Under the pieces are notes generated by a model. It was not told where the DNA came from. It saw only the letters and a program-made list of their open reading frames with translations, and did no database searches. This document shows positions 50,940 through 58,671 of a stretch of 59,280 bases of DNA, one piece after another. The translations under genes were made by a program, and so were the position numbers. The stretch is from the NCBI GenBank assembly GCA_036788195.1, contig DAIQNX010000019.1:1-59280 (forward strand), given 5' to 3'. The DNA is from CALFXN01 sp937957815 (GTDB lineage: Bacteria; Synergistota; Synergistia; Synergistales; Aminobacteriaceae). Position 1 is the stretch's first letter. Every line of letters begins with the position of its first letter.

Positions 50940-52421
50940 ATGCGTCTTCTGCGGGGAGTCTTTTCGGTGTGTCTCGTGCTCGCGTGTGCGACGTCGGGAC
51001 TGGCCGCGACAAACCTGCTCAGGGATATCCGGCCCGGAATCCAGAGCGGGAACAGCGACGAATTCGTCTATCTCGGTTCCGGTATCTACATTCTGAATGG
51101 AAACGACGGCATCGCCGGCAAGGAACTCTGGATCTCCAACGGAACGACGACCGGAACACAGATTCTGGCGGACATCAACCCCGGCCCGGGCGACTCCGAC
51201 CCGACGGGAATGCTCGCTGTCGGCGGAGACTTCGTCCTCTTCCGGGCGAACAACGGCATCGCCGGAGACGAACTCTGGAAGACGAATGGGACAGCGACGG
51301 GAACGGTTCTCGTCAAGGACATCAATCCGGGGGCGGCGGACTCGAACCCGGGATGGTTCGAGATCGCCGCGGGCGTGATTTTCTTTTCCGCGGATGACGG
51401 CGTTCACGGAGATGAACTCTGGAAGACGGACGGAACGGCTGCGGGAACGGTTCTCGTCAAGGATATCAATCCGGGGGCCGGCGGAAGCTCCCCGCAATAT
51501 CTGACGCATATCGGGAGCTCCTGGGGGAAGGTGCTGTTCACCGCGGACGACGGCGTCCACGGACGGGAGCTCTGGGTCTCCGACGGAACGGCTGCGGGTA
51601 CGTTCCTCGTGAAGGACATCAATCCCGGCGCGGCGAACGGGTACCCGTCCCAGCCGTACTATCCGGGCTCGGGCGCGGTCGCGTACTTCGCCGCCGATAA
51701 CGGCGCGATCGGACGGCAGCTCTGGGAGTCGGACGGCACGAACGCCGGGACGAAGATGTACACTGTGAACCCGACAGGGAGCGCCTTCCCGTCCGGGATG
51801 AATCTCTTCAACGGGAAGCTCGTCTTCGCCGCGTTCGACGCCGCTCACGGACAGGAACTCTGGTCCGTCGCCCCGGGCGACTACGCCGGCGCCGCGCTTC
51901 TCAGGGATATCAACCCCGGCCCCGCGAACGGGAACCCCTACGCGTTCGCGGTCGCCGACCCGATGCTGCTCTTCATCGGCAACGACGGGGTCCACGGCGC
52001 GGAGCCGTGGAGGACCGACGGGACGACGGCCGGAACGCAGATGGTGAAGGATGTCAACCCGGGCGCTCCCGACGGAAGCATCTCCTGGGGCGAAATGGCC
52101 TCGACGTTCTATACGGTCGTCTTTTTCGCGACCGACGGCGTTCACGGCGCTGAGCCCTGGGTGACCGACGGATGGGACGCCGGGACGGCGATGCTGCGCG
52201 ATGTGCGCCCCGGCGCGACGGGAAGCGCCCCGGTCGGAGCGAGGTTTCTGAACAACAGGGTCTGGTTCAAGGCCGACGACGGGATTCACGGCGCCGAGCC
52301 GTGGTGGACGGATGCCCTTCTCGACGCGCTTTCCGGCGGCGGGGGTTGTCGCGTGACGGCCGGAGGATTCGCGTGGCTGTCGCTCGTCCCGCTGGTCCTC
52401 GCGTCGTTCCTGCGGCGCTGA
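50940..52421 (+). CDS. Secreted ELWxxDGT-repeat protein with Synerg-CTERM signal (copy 2)
   Basis: 493 residues from ATG 50940 (GAGGAGGG upstream); an in-frame ATG at 50898 also has AAGGA upstream and would add a Lys-rich N-end. Signal peptide, then nine repeats with DELWKTDGTAAGTVLVKDIN as the clearest copy; two neighbouring repeats are nearly identical at DNA level (around 51300 and 51438), showing recent repeat duplication. It ends with SGGGGCRVTAG, a hydrophobic stretch and LRR, the Synerg-CTERM anchor. It is a tandem paralogue of the previous gene but has its own transcription unit. Confidence 0.9.
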   Translation: MRLLRGVFSVCLVLACATSGLAATNLLRDIRPGIQSGNSDEFVYLGSGIYILNGNDGIAGKELWISNGTTTGTQILADINPGPGDSDPTGMLAVGGDFVLFRANNGIAGDELWKTNGTATGTVLVKDINPGAADSNPGWFEIAAGVIFFSADDGVHGDELWKTDGTAAGTVLVKDINPGAGGSSPQYLTHIGSSWGKVLFTADDGVHGRELWVSDGTAAGTFLVKDINPGAANGYPSQPYYPGSGAVAYFAADNGAIGRQLWESDGTNAGTKMYTVNPTGSAFPSGMNLFNGKLVFAAFDAAHGQELWSVAPGDYAGAALLRDINPGPANGNPYAFAVADPMLLFIGNDGVHGAEPWRTDGTTAGTQMVKDVNPGAPDGSISWGEMASTFYTVVFFATDGVHGAEPWVTDGWDAGTAMLRDVRPGATGSAPVGARFLNNRVWFKADDGIHGAEPWWTDALLDALSGGGGCRVTAGGFAWLSLVPLVLASFLRR

Positions 52422-52454
52422 ACGAACCCGTTCAAAGTCATCTTCGGGAAGGGA

Positions 52455-52493
52455 GGGGAGGCGCCCCGGGCGATGCGCCCGGGGCGCCTCCCC
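52455..52493. terminator. Perfect 17-bp GC-rich inverted repeat between convergent genes
   Basis: Arms 52455-52471 and 52477-52493 (GGGGAGGCGCCCCGGGC and its complement). It separates the second ELWxxDGT gene from the convergent LuxR gene and could stop both directions, although there is no T-run. Confidence 0.6.
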
Positions 52494-52541
52494 GTATGCG
52501 TACACGGCCTGCGGCGATTGGGGGGGGAAAACTCGTTTCCG

Positions 52542-54026
52542 TCATTGCCGCTGTAGCTGTTCCAGCTGTTCCCTCAACTCCGACCGAGAGGAAGCCCCCG
52601 TTTTCCTGTTGATGCTCTTCATGTGCGAGCGGACCGTATTGGCCGTGATATACAGGATCCCGGCGATCTCGTCGTTCGACCGTCCCTGCGCGACGAGAAG
52701 CGCGACGCATACCTCCCTGCGCGAAAGACCCGACTGCAACAACCTGAGTCCCAGAAGCTCCTCCCCTCTCGGTGTCTCGTCCGGGACCGTCGCCCGCAAG
52801 GCGTCTCCGGTTCCGTCGGGAACGTCCCTCGCGGCGTCTCCCGATCGCCCGTTTCTGAAGAACAGGCCGGCGAAGAAGAGAATTCCGATGCCGAGAAGAC
52901 CCGATGTCAGCACGATGGAGAGGCCGTCCGCAGCCGCGAGGGATCCTATCGCGGAGGCGAGCAGCGTACCGGCGAGCAGCGACCCCGTGACGACCAGCTG
53001 CCCTGTCGCGACGAGTGGCAGCGCCAAGTCGCGCCCGGCCTGCGCCCCTAACCGGAGAATCTCGGCGAAGATGAAGGAGCCGAAGATCCCGGCGCCGGAC
53101 TGGAGGCACGCCATCGGGAAAAAGGGGCTCCTCGAACCGACGGCCGCGAGGGAGAGAAATCCGATCGCCAGAAGCGTTTCGGCGCAGAGATAGACCTTCC
53201 CCCGATCCGGATCCGGGGTGCGGCGGAGATAGATCGCGACCGCGAGAGCGCCGATCGTGGAGAACGGGTCGCTGAAGACGTCGGCGAGTCCCATCCGGCC
53301 GCCCATCCTGGCCAGGAAGAGCGACACGAACATCGCGGAGACGACGAAAAACGACGCGGCGCGGAGGACGAATGCCGCCGGAAGCCGGACGCCGTTCCGC
53401 GACGGTCCGCCCGGGGCCTCCGACGCGTCGTCCTTGGCCGGCCCTGCGTCGTCCTCGGCGGGAACGGGCCAGAGGCGGGCGGCGAGGAACGGAAGAAGCG
53501 GCGCCGCGAAGGGAAGCAGGGGAGGAACGAGAAGGGTGAGCGCGAGGATCGCCAACGTCCGGACGGCGCACGCCGCGCCGAAGACCGTCGACCGATGCGC
53601 TTTCGGAGACCGTGAAAGCGTCCATTCCCACGATGTTATCTGGAACGCCGACCCGATGGCCGGAAGCGAGAGGACGAGGACTGCCGCCGCGTGCGACAGC
53701 CCGTTCGCCGCCGCAGCAGGAAGCCATGCGAGCGCCATGGGAACGGCGGCGTACCACAGGACGTTTCGGTTCCACGAACGCGAAAGGCGCGCTCCGAATC
53801 GCGCGATGACGAACAACGCTGCGCACAGGACGATCGAAAAGACGACGTAGCCCATGCGACGCTCGCGAAACAGCGCCGAGGAGGCGACCCCGAAGAGGGG
53901 CCCTTTCAGGACGGTGAGCCACTGCCAGAGCAGCAGCGTTCCCAAACCTGCGGAATTCCGCGCGAAGGCCGGGAAAAAAACGGCCGCCGCGCCTGCCCGC
54001 GACGAACCCGGAACAGTAGTCACCAC
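52542..54026 (-). CDS. Membrane-anchored LuxR-family regulator
   Basis: 494 residues. The N-terminal about 400 residues have around twelve hydrophobic helices like an MFS-type sensor, and the last 70 a LuxR DNA-binding domain: GLSRREVCVALLVAQGRSND followed by EIAGILYITANTVRSHMKSI. There is no receiver domain. Such MFS-LuxR proteins are regulators that sense a small molecule at the membrane. GTG start with GGAGGGAGATA upstream. It is divergent from the YcaO gene with about 200 bases between, so it is the prime candidate regulator of the peptide cluster. Confidence 0.88.
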   Translation of the reverse strand: MVTTVPGSSRAGAAAVFFPAFARNSAGLGTLLLWQWLTVLKGPLFGVASSALFRERRMGYVVFSIVLCAALFVIARFGARLSRSWNRNVLWYAAVPMALAWLPAAAANGLSHAAAVLVLSLPAIGSAFQITSWEWTLSRSPKAHRSTVFGAACAVRTLAILALTLLVPPLLPFAAPLLPFLAARLWPVPAEDDAGPAKDDASEAPGGPSRNGVRLPAAFVLRAASFFVVSAMFVSLFLARMGGRMGLADVFSDPFSTIGALAVAIYLRRTPDPDRGKVYLCAETLLAIGFLSLAAVGSRSPFFPMACLQSGAGIFGSFIFAEILRLGAQAGRDLALPLVATGQLVVTGSLLAGTLLASAIGSLAAADGLSIVLTSGLLGIGILFFAGLFFRNGRSGDAARDVPDGTGDALRATVPDETPRGEELLGLRLLQSGLSRREVCVALLVAQGRSNDEIAGILYITANTVRSHMKSINRKTGASSRSELREQLEQLQRQ

Positions 54027-54229
54027 TATCTCCCTCCTTCAAAAAAGCATATCACACGTCGAAAGAGCCGTAGGATCGTGGGATCACAGCTTTCGCAAGG
54101 GGAGGGGATGTTTTTCACCCTTACCTCGCGCCTGTTTCCCTTGGTACACTGCATTGGATTTCACCCCGGACCGATCTTTTTTCCCGAAGGATCCGGGCGC
54201 GGTTTTGTCCCGAGAGGAGCGTGTTTCCT

Positions 54230-55579
54230 GTGTCCGAAACCTGCATGACCGTGGCTTCCCGTTCGTCGCCCGTCTTCTTCCGGGGCTGCGAAATGCGTCT
54301 TTCGAAGGCGTCCGACACGGAGGGAACGTCGCCGCACCCGGTTTTCGCCGGCGAGGCCTGGGAAACTTTCCGCCCCTTCCTCGAGAAGACGGGCGTGACG
54401 CGGGTTTCGGACATCACGCAGCTCGACCGAATCGGCATCCCGGTCTTCAACGTGCTCCGGCCGAGCCTCGACGGGTATACGGCCGCCCACGGCAAGGGAT
54501 TCACGCCGACGGCCGCGCGGCTGTCCGCGGCCGGAGAGTCGCTCGAACGTTGGTTCGGCGTCAATGCGGAGATCCCGTCGTTCCGGGGAACGTGGAACGA
54601 ACTGTCGCGGAAATACCCCATGATCCCTCCGGAACGGCTGCCCCTGACGCCCCACTCCTTCTTCCACAGGGATCTCGATATCCCGTGGGTCCTGGGGTGG
54701 GACCTGGTCAAAGGGGAGGAGGTCCCGGTCCCCCTAGAACTCGTCCGCCTCTCCCCGGGCTGCGGAAAACGCAAGCTCGCGGATCTTTCCGAGGGGCTGC
54801 TCTTCCAGGCGGGGTCGAACGGCCTTGCGTGCGGCGTCCATCTTCTCGAGGCGGTCACCCAGGCGCTTCTGGAAGTCGTCGAACGGGATTCCGTCACCTG
54901 TTGCACGATGGCGGCCCGGGCGGCCGGATTTTCCGCTCCCGTCCGCCGGATCGCGCGTCTCGAAACGATTCTCTTTCCGAGGGTCCGCGAACTCGCGGAG
55001 CGCGTCCGCGCAGCCGGGATCGGGATGATGCTCGCGGAAAACGGTACGGATGTCGGCATCCCGACGTGGAACTGCTACCTCATGGATCTCGAAGAGAGGA
55101 GTTCCATCGCCACGGCCCACGGCATGGGGAGCGCCATCGACCACGAGACCGCCATGATCCGGGCGATCACCGAGTCGGTGCAGTCGCGCTGCGTCTTTCT
55201 CTCCGGAGTCAGGGACATCGTGCCGTCGAAGGAGTACCGGAGGGTGCTCCGCTCCGACGGTGCGTGGGCGATGCGGCAGACGGAGAAGAGCGTTTCGGAG
55301 CGCCTCGACCTCTCCGGCCTCTGGAACACGATCTTCGACGCGTTCGAGGACGACGTCGCCTTCATCCTGCGCCGCCTCGCCTCGGTCGGACTGGACCGCG
55401 TGATCGTCTTCCGTCTCTCTCGCGCCGACGACCCCGTCCAGGCCGTGCGGGTCGTGATCCCGGGAGCCGAGGGGTACATCTTCCCCTACTACAGCCCCGG
55501 AGCGAGGGCGAAAGCTGCGATGCAGCACGGTTACGGCGAGAGAAGTCCTCTTTTCCGGAAGGAGGGAGCCGAATGGTAG
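54230..55579 (+). CDS. YcaO-domain enzyme of the peptide cluster
   Basis: 449 residues from GTG 54230, ten bases after GAGGAG; an in-frame GTG at 54221 is too close to it. The ATP-binding YcaO signatures are SAAGESLERWFG (about 99-110), LLEVVERDSV (213-222) and RAITESVQSR (311-320), with HGMGSAIDHETAM between. YcaO enzymes use ATP to activate peptide backbone amides; with TfuA they make thioamides. The C-terminus ends YGERSPLFRKEGAEW and lacks the Pro-rich tail of azoline-forming cyclodehydratases, in line with a thioamide or other backbone role. Overlaps tfuA by seven bases. No E1/C-domain partner is nearby. Confidence 0.93.
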   Translation: MSETCMTVASRSSPVFFRGCEMRLSKASDTEGTSPHPVFAGEAWETFRPFLEKTGVTRVSDITQLDRIGIPVFNVLRPSLDGYTAAHGKGFTPTAARLSAAGESLERWFGVNAEIPSFRGTWNELSRKYPMIPPERLPLTPHSFFHRDLDIPWVLGWDLVKGEEVPVPLELVRLSPGCGKRKLADLSEGLLFQAGSNGLACGVHLLEAVTQALLEVVERDSVTCCTMAARAAGFSAPVRRIARLETILFPRVRELAERVRAAGIGMMLAENGTDVGIPTWNCYLMDLEERSSIATAHGMGSAIDHETAMIRAITESVQSRCVFLSGVRDIVPSKEYRRVLRSDGAWAMRQTEKSVSERLDLSGLWNTIFDAFEDDVAFILRRLASVGLDRVIVFRLSRADDPVQAVRVVIPGAEGYIFPYYSPGARAKAAMQHGYGERSPLFRKEGAEW

Positions 55580-56994
55580 CGGTCGTCTTCGGAGGTCCGT
55601 CCCTTCGCGGGATCGATCTCCCGATTCAGGGTATCGTCGTTCTTCCCCCCGCCGCGCAGGGAGACGTCCTCGCGGCGTTCCGGAAGCATCATCCGGCCGT
55701 GATCGGTCTTCTTGACTGCGACCTGCCCTACCGGTCACTTCCCACGTGGCACAAGGAGATCCTGTACGCGCTGGACGCGGGCGTGAAGGTCGTCGGAGCC
55801 GCAGGTGTCGGGGCGCATCGCGCGGCGGAGCTCGCACCGTGCGGCATGGAGGGCGTGGGGAGCATCTTCCGGCGCGTCGCGTCGGGCGAACTCGAACGCG
55901 ACGACGAGGTTCTCGGAGACTGGGAGATGGGACCGGACGGAGTGCGGCTCCTCTCCGTGCCGCTCGTGGTCATGCGGGACGTTCTGGGCGAGGCGGCGAA
56001 GGAGGCCGTTCTTTCCGGAGCGGCGACGCTCGAACTGACGCGCGCGGCGGAAGGGCTCTTCTGGCGCCGTCGGACGTGGGAGGCGCTTCTGGAGTCGCAC
56101 GCGGCGAATGAGCTCTCCGGAAACGACGTCGAACGCTTCCGTGAATGGCTGCTCGAGGCTCCCGATCCGGTGCGGGCGGATACCGAAGCGTTGCTTCGCC
56201 GCGTGAGGGAACTTGCCGAAAACGGGGACGCCGTTCGTGCGGCGCGACAACCCGGAGCGAGGCGGGAGTACTCCGCGATCTTCCGTTCCCTCGAAGAGCG
56301 CGATCGCCCGGTCGACTCGCCGACCGGACCGCTCCGGCAGTGGTGCATCGGCGACATGGCCACCTTCGCGCACCCCGAGGCCGAAGACCTGAACGCTCGG
56401 GCATTGAACCGGAAGCTCGTCCTCCTTCTCGCCGCGCAGTGGGGCGTCGAACCGGAGGATCGGGAGGTCGAGGCGGAGGAAAAACGCTTGCGACGGCGTT
56501 TCCATCTCAAGGCCGACGAGGATTTCGCCCGATGGAAGACAGAAAACGACCTCGACGACGGCGACCTCCGGCGTCTTCTCGAGGAGGAGGCGCTGATCCA
56601 CCGTCTGCACCGCTGGTTCATGCAGGGACGGGTCCATGGCAAGAACACCGATGCGCTTCTCGACGAACTTCGTCTCCGCGGCGGATATCCGGAGTGGAAA
56701 CAGCGGGCCGCGAACCGGGAGGCGATCATCCGCGACAACGAAGACATCTGGCGGGCGGAATGGCGGCGGGCGTCGATCGTCCCGTTCATGCAGCTCGCGC
56801 GCGAGCATCTTCGGGCGGAAGGGTTCCCGTGGAGCGGAGCGATGCTCCCCGATGTCATTCCCGAAACCGGAATGGAGCCGATCGACCTGATCGAGGAGTT
56901 TCTCGCGGCGAAGACATCCAGGAGTCTCTGGAGCGGAGTCCTCGGCGCGTCGCCTTCCAACGGCGCCGAAAATCACGGGAGCGACCGGGCCTGA
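55573..56994 (+). CDS. tfuA: TfuA-family protein with SurA-N-like C-terminal extension
   Basis: 473 residues, GGAGGGAG before the ATG. Residues 1-170 hold the TfuA domain: LLDCDLPYRSLPTWHKEILY, then ALDAGVKVVGAAGVGAHRAA, then ELAPCGMEGVG. TfuA works with YcaO in thioamidation, probably in delivering sulfur. Residues 275-350 (LNRKLVLLLAAQWGVEPEDR, EDFARWKTENDLDDGDLRRL, LLEEEALIHRL) resemble the helical N-domain of SurA/PpiD-type chaperones. That extension could hold the very hydrophobic precursor. Fold assignment of the extension is my own reading. It is translationally coupled to the YcaO gene. Confidence 0.88.
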   Translation: MVAVVFGGPSLRGIDLPIQGIVVLPPAAQGDVLAAFRKHHPAVIGLLDCDLPYRSLPTWHKEILYALDAGVKVVGAAGVGAHRAAELAPCGMEGVGSIFRRVASGELERDDEVLGDWEMGPDGVRLLSVPLVVMRDVLGEAAKEAVLSGAATLELTRAAEGLFWRRRTWEALLESHAANELSGNDVERFREWLLEAPDPVRADTEALLRRVRELAENGDAVRAARQPGARREYSAIFRSLEERDRPVDSPTGPLRQWCIGDMATFAHPEAEDLNARALNRKLVLLLAAQWGVEPEDREVEAEEKRLRRRFHLKADEDFARWKTENDLDDGDLRRLLEEEALIHRLHRWFMQGRVHGKNTDALLDELRLRGGYPEWKQRAANREAIIRDNEDIWRAEWRRASIVPFMQLAREHLRAEGFPWSGAMLPDVIPETGMEPIDLIEEFLAAKTSRSLWSGVLGASPSNGAENHGSDRA

Positions 56995-57032
56995 ACGGGG
57001 CCTTGCGCATAAGACGCAGCAGTACGGATACA

Positions 57033-57050
57033 CCCCTCCGGCGAGAGGGG
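57033..57050 (+). repeat. Small hairpin before precursor gene 1
   Basis: CCCCTC (57033-57038) with GAGGGG (57045-57050), loop CGGCGA, lying 25 bases before the ATG of the first precursor. Confidence 0.5.
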
Positions 57051-57075
57051 CAATAAACGAGGAGGTGTCCCACAC

Positions 57076-57345
57076 ATGTCGATGGAATCGGCGATTGCGT
57101 TCTACGAGCGGCTGGAGACGGACGAGGACGTGAAGAATCACATCAAGGAACTCGGAACGCCGGAAAAGATCGAACCCTATGTCAAGAACGTTCTCGGGTT
57201 CGACTACACGAAGGAGGAAATGCAGAAGGTCATCTACGAGCGGAATCCGGAAATGTCCGACGAGGAGCTCGAGGCCGTGACGGGCGGATCCTTCGGGGCG
57301 CTTCTCTTCATCTTCCTTATGTGGGCCGCGGGCGCAGGAGCGTAG
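57076..57345 (+). CDS. Nif11-type RiPP precursor peptide 1
   Basis: 89 residues with ACGAGGAGGTG before the ATG. The leader (1-71) is of the Nif11-like family: MSMESAIAFYERLETDEDVK, LGFDYTKEEMQKVIYE, and the cleavage site DEELEAVTGG. The core is SFGALLFIFLMWAAGAGA (18 residues): one Ser, one Trp, three Phe, no Cys, Asp, Glu, Lys, Arg or His. It would be cut after Gly-Gly by a C39-type or other peptidase not encoded in the window. It precedes the asparagine-synthetase-like gene by two bases. Confidence 0.92.
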   Translation: MSMESAIAFYERLETDEDVKNHIKELGTPEKIEPYVKNVLGFDYTKEEMQKVIYERNPEMSDEELEAVTGGSFGALLFIFLMWAAGAGA

Positions 57346-57347
57346 GC

Positions 57348-58616
57348 GTGCGTTCTTCCCGGCCGGGGGAACGGAACCCGACGAAGACGACCGGAACACC
57401 GGCCGATGCGTCGGCGGAACGGCGCCCTTCCCGGGCCTTCGTCGTTCCGGCCGGAGAAGATGCCGTCGTTTCGCGCGATCGTCTCGGACTCGAGCCGGTC
57501 GTCTACGCGACGTTCGACGGCGGCGTGGCGGTCGGAAAGACCTACGGCGATCTGTTCGGTTCGGGGCGGATTCCGAAGCGGTGGCGGAAGGACGCGATGA
57601 TCGACTTCCTCGCCGCCGGAATCGCCGTCTTTCCCGACGGAGCGACATTCTTCGAAGGCGTTTACGAAGTTCCGCCCGGACATGACCTTCGGATAACGTC
57701 GGGACGATGGTCCGTCGCGGCCCGGGACCTTCTGCCCGACGCGACGGAGGAACTGGGCGAGGAGGCGCTTCCGCGGCTTCGGGAACGCATCGCGGACGCC
57801 GTGGAGGGGCTCGGAGAGGACGCCGCGCTCTGNNNNNNNNNNNNNNNNNNNNNNNNNNNNNNNNNNNNNNNNNNNNNNNNNNNNNNNNNNNNNNNNNNNN
57901 NNNNNNNNNNNNNNNNNNNNNNNNNNNNNNNNCTCTTCTGCGGGTACCCGTGGCACTTTCCTCCCGCGATGGAAAAGCTCCGCGCGCGGGATCCCGAGAC
58001 GGCGGCGCGCCTGGAGGCGCTCCACGAGGCGCGTCCGCCCTTTCCCGTCCTCGACCTCCGGATCGTCCGGCGCTGCTTCACGCGCACGGCGAGCTGGGTC
58101 GCCTTCAGCGACGGCGGGGCGTGCGACGTTCTCGGACTGTCGCGGGAGGATGTCGTCGGACGCCGGGGAGTCCGTTTCTTCGCGGCCGACCTCGGCGACT
58201 GGGACGCCCTCAGGCGTCAGGGATTGACCGTGCGGAGCCTGCGGTATCTGCTCCACTACGACCGCCGGCTCGCGGACCATTTCGGGCTCCGGGGAAGCGC
58301 GCCGCTGCTCGACGCGGGCGTCGTCGACCTCGTGTCGCGCTTCCGGCTCGACTTTCTCTACGGCGGGGGGATGCTCAAATACCCGTTGCGGCTGCTCTTC
58401 CCGGAAGTACCGGAACGGGTGCGTTTCCAGACCCGGAAGACGGGCTTCTGGCACAGCGGGCCGTCGCTTCCGGATCTTCGTCCGGAAGTCCGGCGCCTGA
58501 TCGGGGCGACGCCGCTCGGCGAATTCGTCGTCCGCCCTGAGGCCGTTGACCGGATGAACGCCGGGGCGCTCTGGCGGTTCTTCGCGGCCGGGACGCTGCT
58601 AGAAGCGGATTGTTGA
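57348..58616 (+). CDS. Asparagine-synthetase-like (lasso-cyclase-type) enzyme interrupted by assembly gap
   Basis: From GTG 57348 with AGGAG eight bases upstream, starting two bases after precursor 1. The N-domain keeps only the C-terminal half of a glutaminase-like fold (DRLGLEPVVYATFDGGVAV, then ATFFEGVYEVPPGHDL) and lacks an N-terminal Cys, so no glutaminase. At residue 161 (EGLGEDAAL) the sequence enters the 100-N gap and resumes at LFCGYPWHFPP. In asparagine synthetases these flank the S-G-G-x-D-S pyrophosphate loop and the G-G-D-E-L-F-x-G-Y motif, so the ATP-binding centre is hidden. The C-domain continues to the end (FLYGGGMLKYPLRLLFPEVP). Likely activates a carboxylate by adenylation and forms an amide. 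Confidence 0.85.
   Translation: MRSSRPGERNPTKTTGTPADASAERRPSRAFVVPAGEDAVVSRDRLGLEPVVYATFDGGVAVGKTYGDLFGSGRIPKRWRKDAMIDFLAAGIAVFPDGATFFEGVYEVPPGHDLRITSGRWSVAARDLLPDATEELGEEALPRLRERIADAVEGLGEDAALXXXXXXXXXXXXXXXXXXXXXXXXXXXXXXXXXXLFCGYPWHFPPAMEKLRARDPETAARLEALHEARPPFPVLDLRIVRRCFTRTASWVAFSDGGACDVLGLSREDVVGRRGVRFFAADLGDWDALRRQGLTVRSLRYLLHYDRRLADHFGLRGSAPLLDAGVVDLVSRFRLDFLYGGGMLKYPLRLLFPEVPERVRFQTRKTGFWHSGPSLPDLRPEVRRLIGATPLGEFVVRPEAVDRMNAGALWRFFAAGTLLEADC
57833..57932. other. Assembly gap (100 N) inside the asparagine-synthetase-like gene
   Basis: Exactly 100 N. The hidden stretch in related enzymes is roughly 110 residues (about 330 bp), so the placeholder is probably shorter than the truth. Confidence 0.98.
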
Positions 58617-58625
58617 AAAGGGAAG

Positions 58626-58649
58626 CCCCCGGTGACGTTCCGCCGGGGG
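58626..58649 (+). repeat. Small hairpin before precursor gene 2
   Basis: CCCCCGG (58626-58632) with CCGGGGG (58643-58649), about 23 bases before the second precursor ATG, mirroring the hairpin in front of precursor 1. Confidence 0.5.
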
Positions 58650-58671
58650 AGGAAAACGGGAGGGATCGGAC

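Noticed and set aside
50940..51010. Lipoprotein signal in the ELWxxDGT copy 2 N-terminus
   Set aside because: A VLAC sequence is present, but a normal signal peptidase site follows and the protein has a C-terminal anchor instead.
52438..54042. 534-residue alternative minus-strand frame overlapping the LuxR gene
   Set aside because: It covers nearly the same span in another frame and is Arg-rich without hydrophobic pattern; the 494-residue frame has helices and an HTH.
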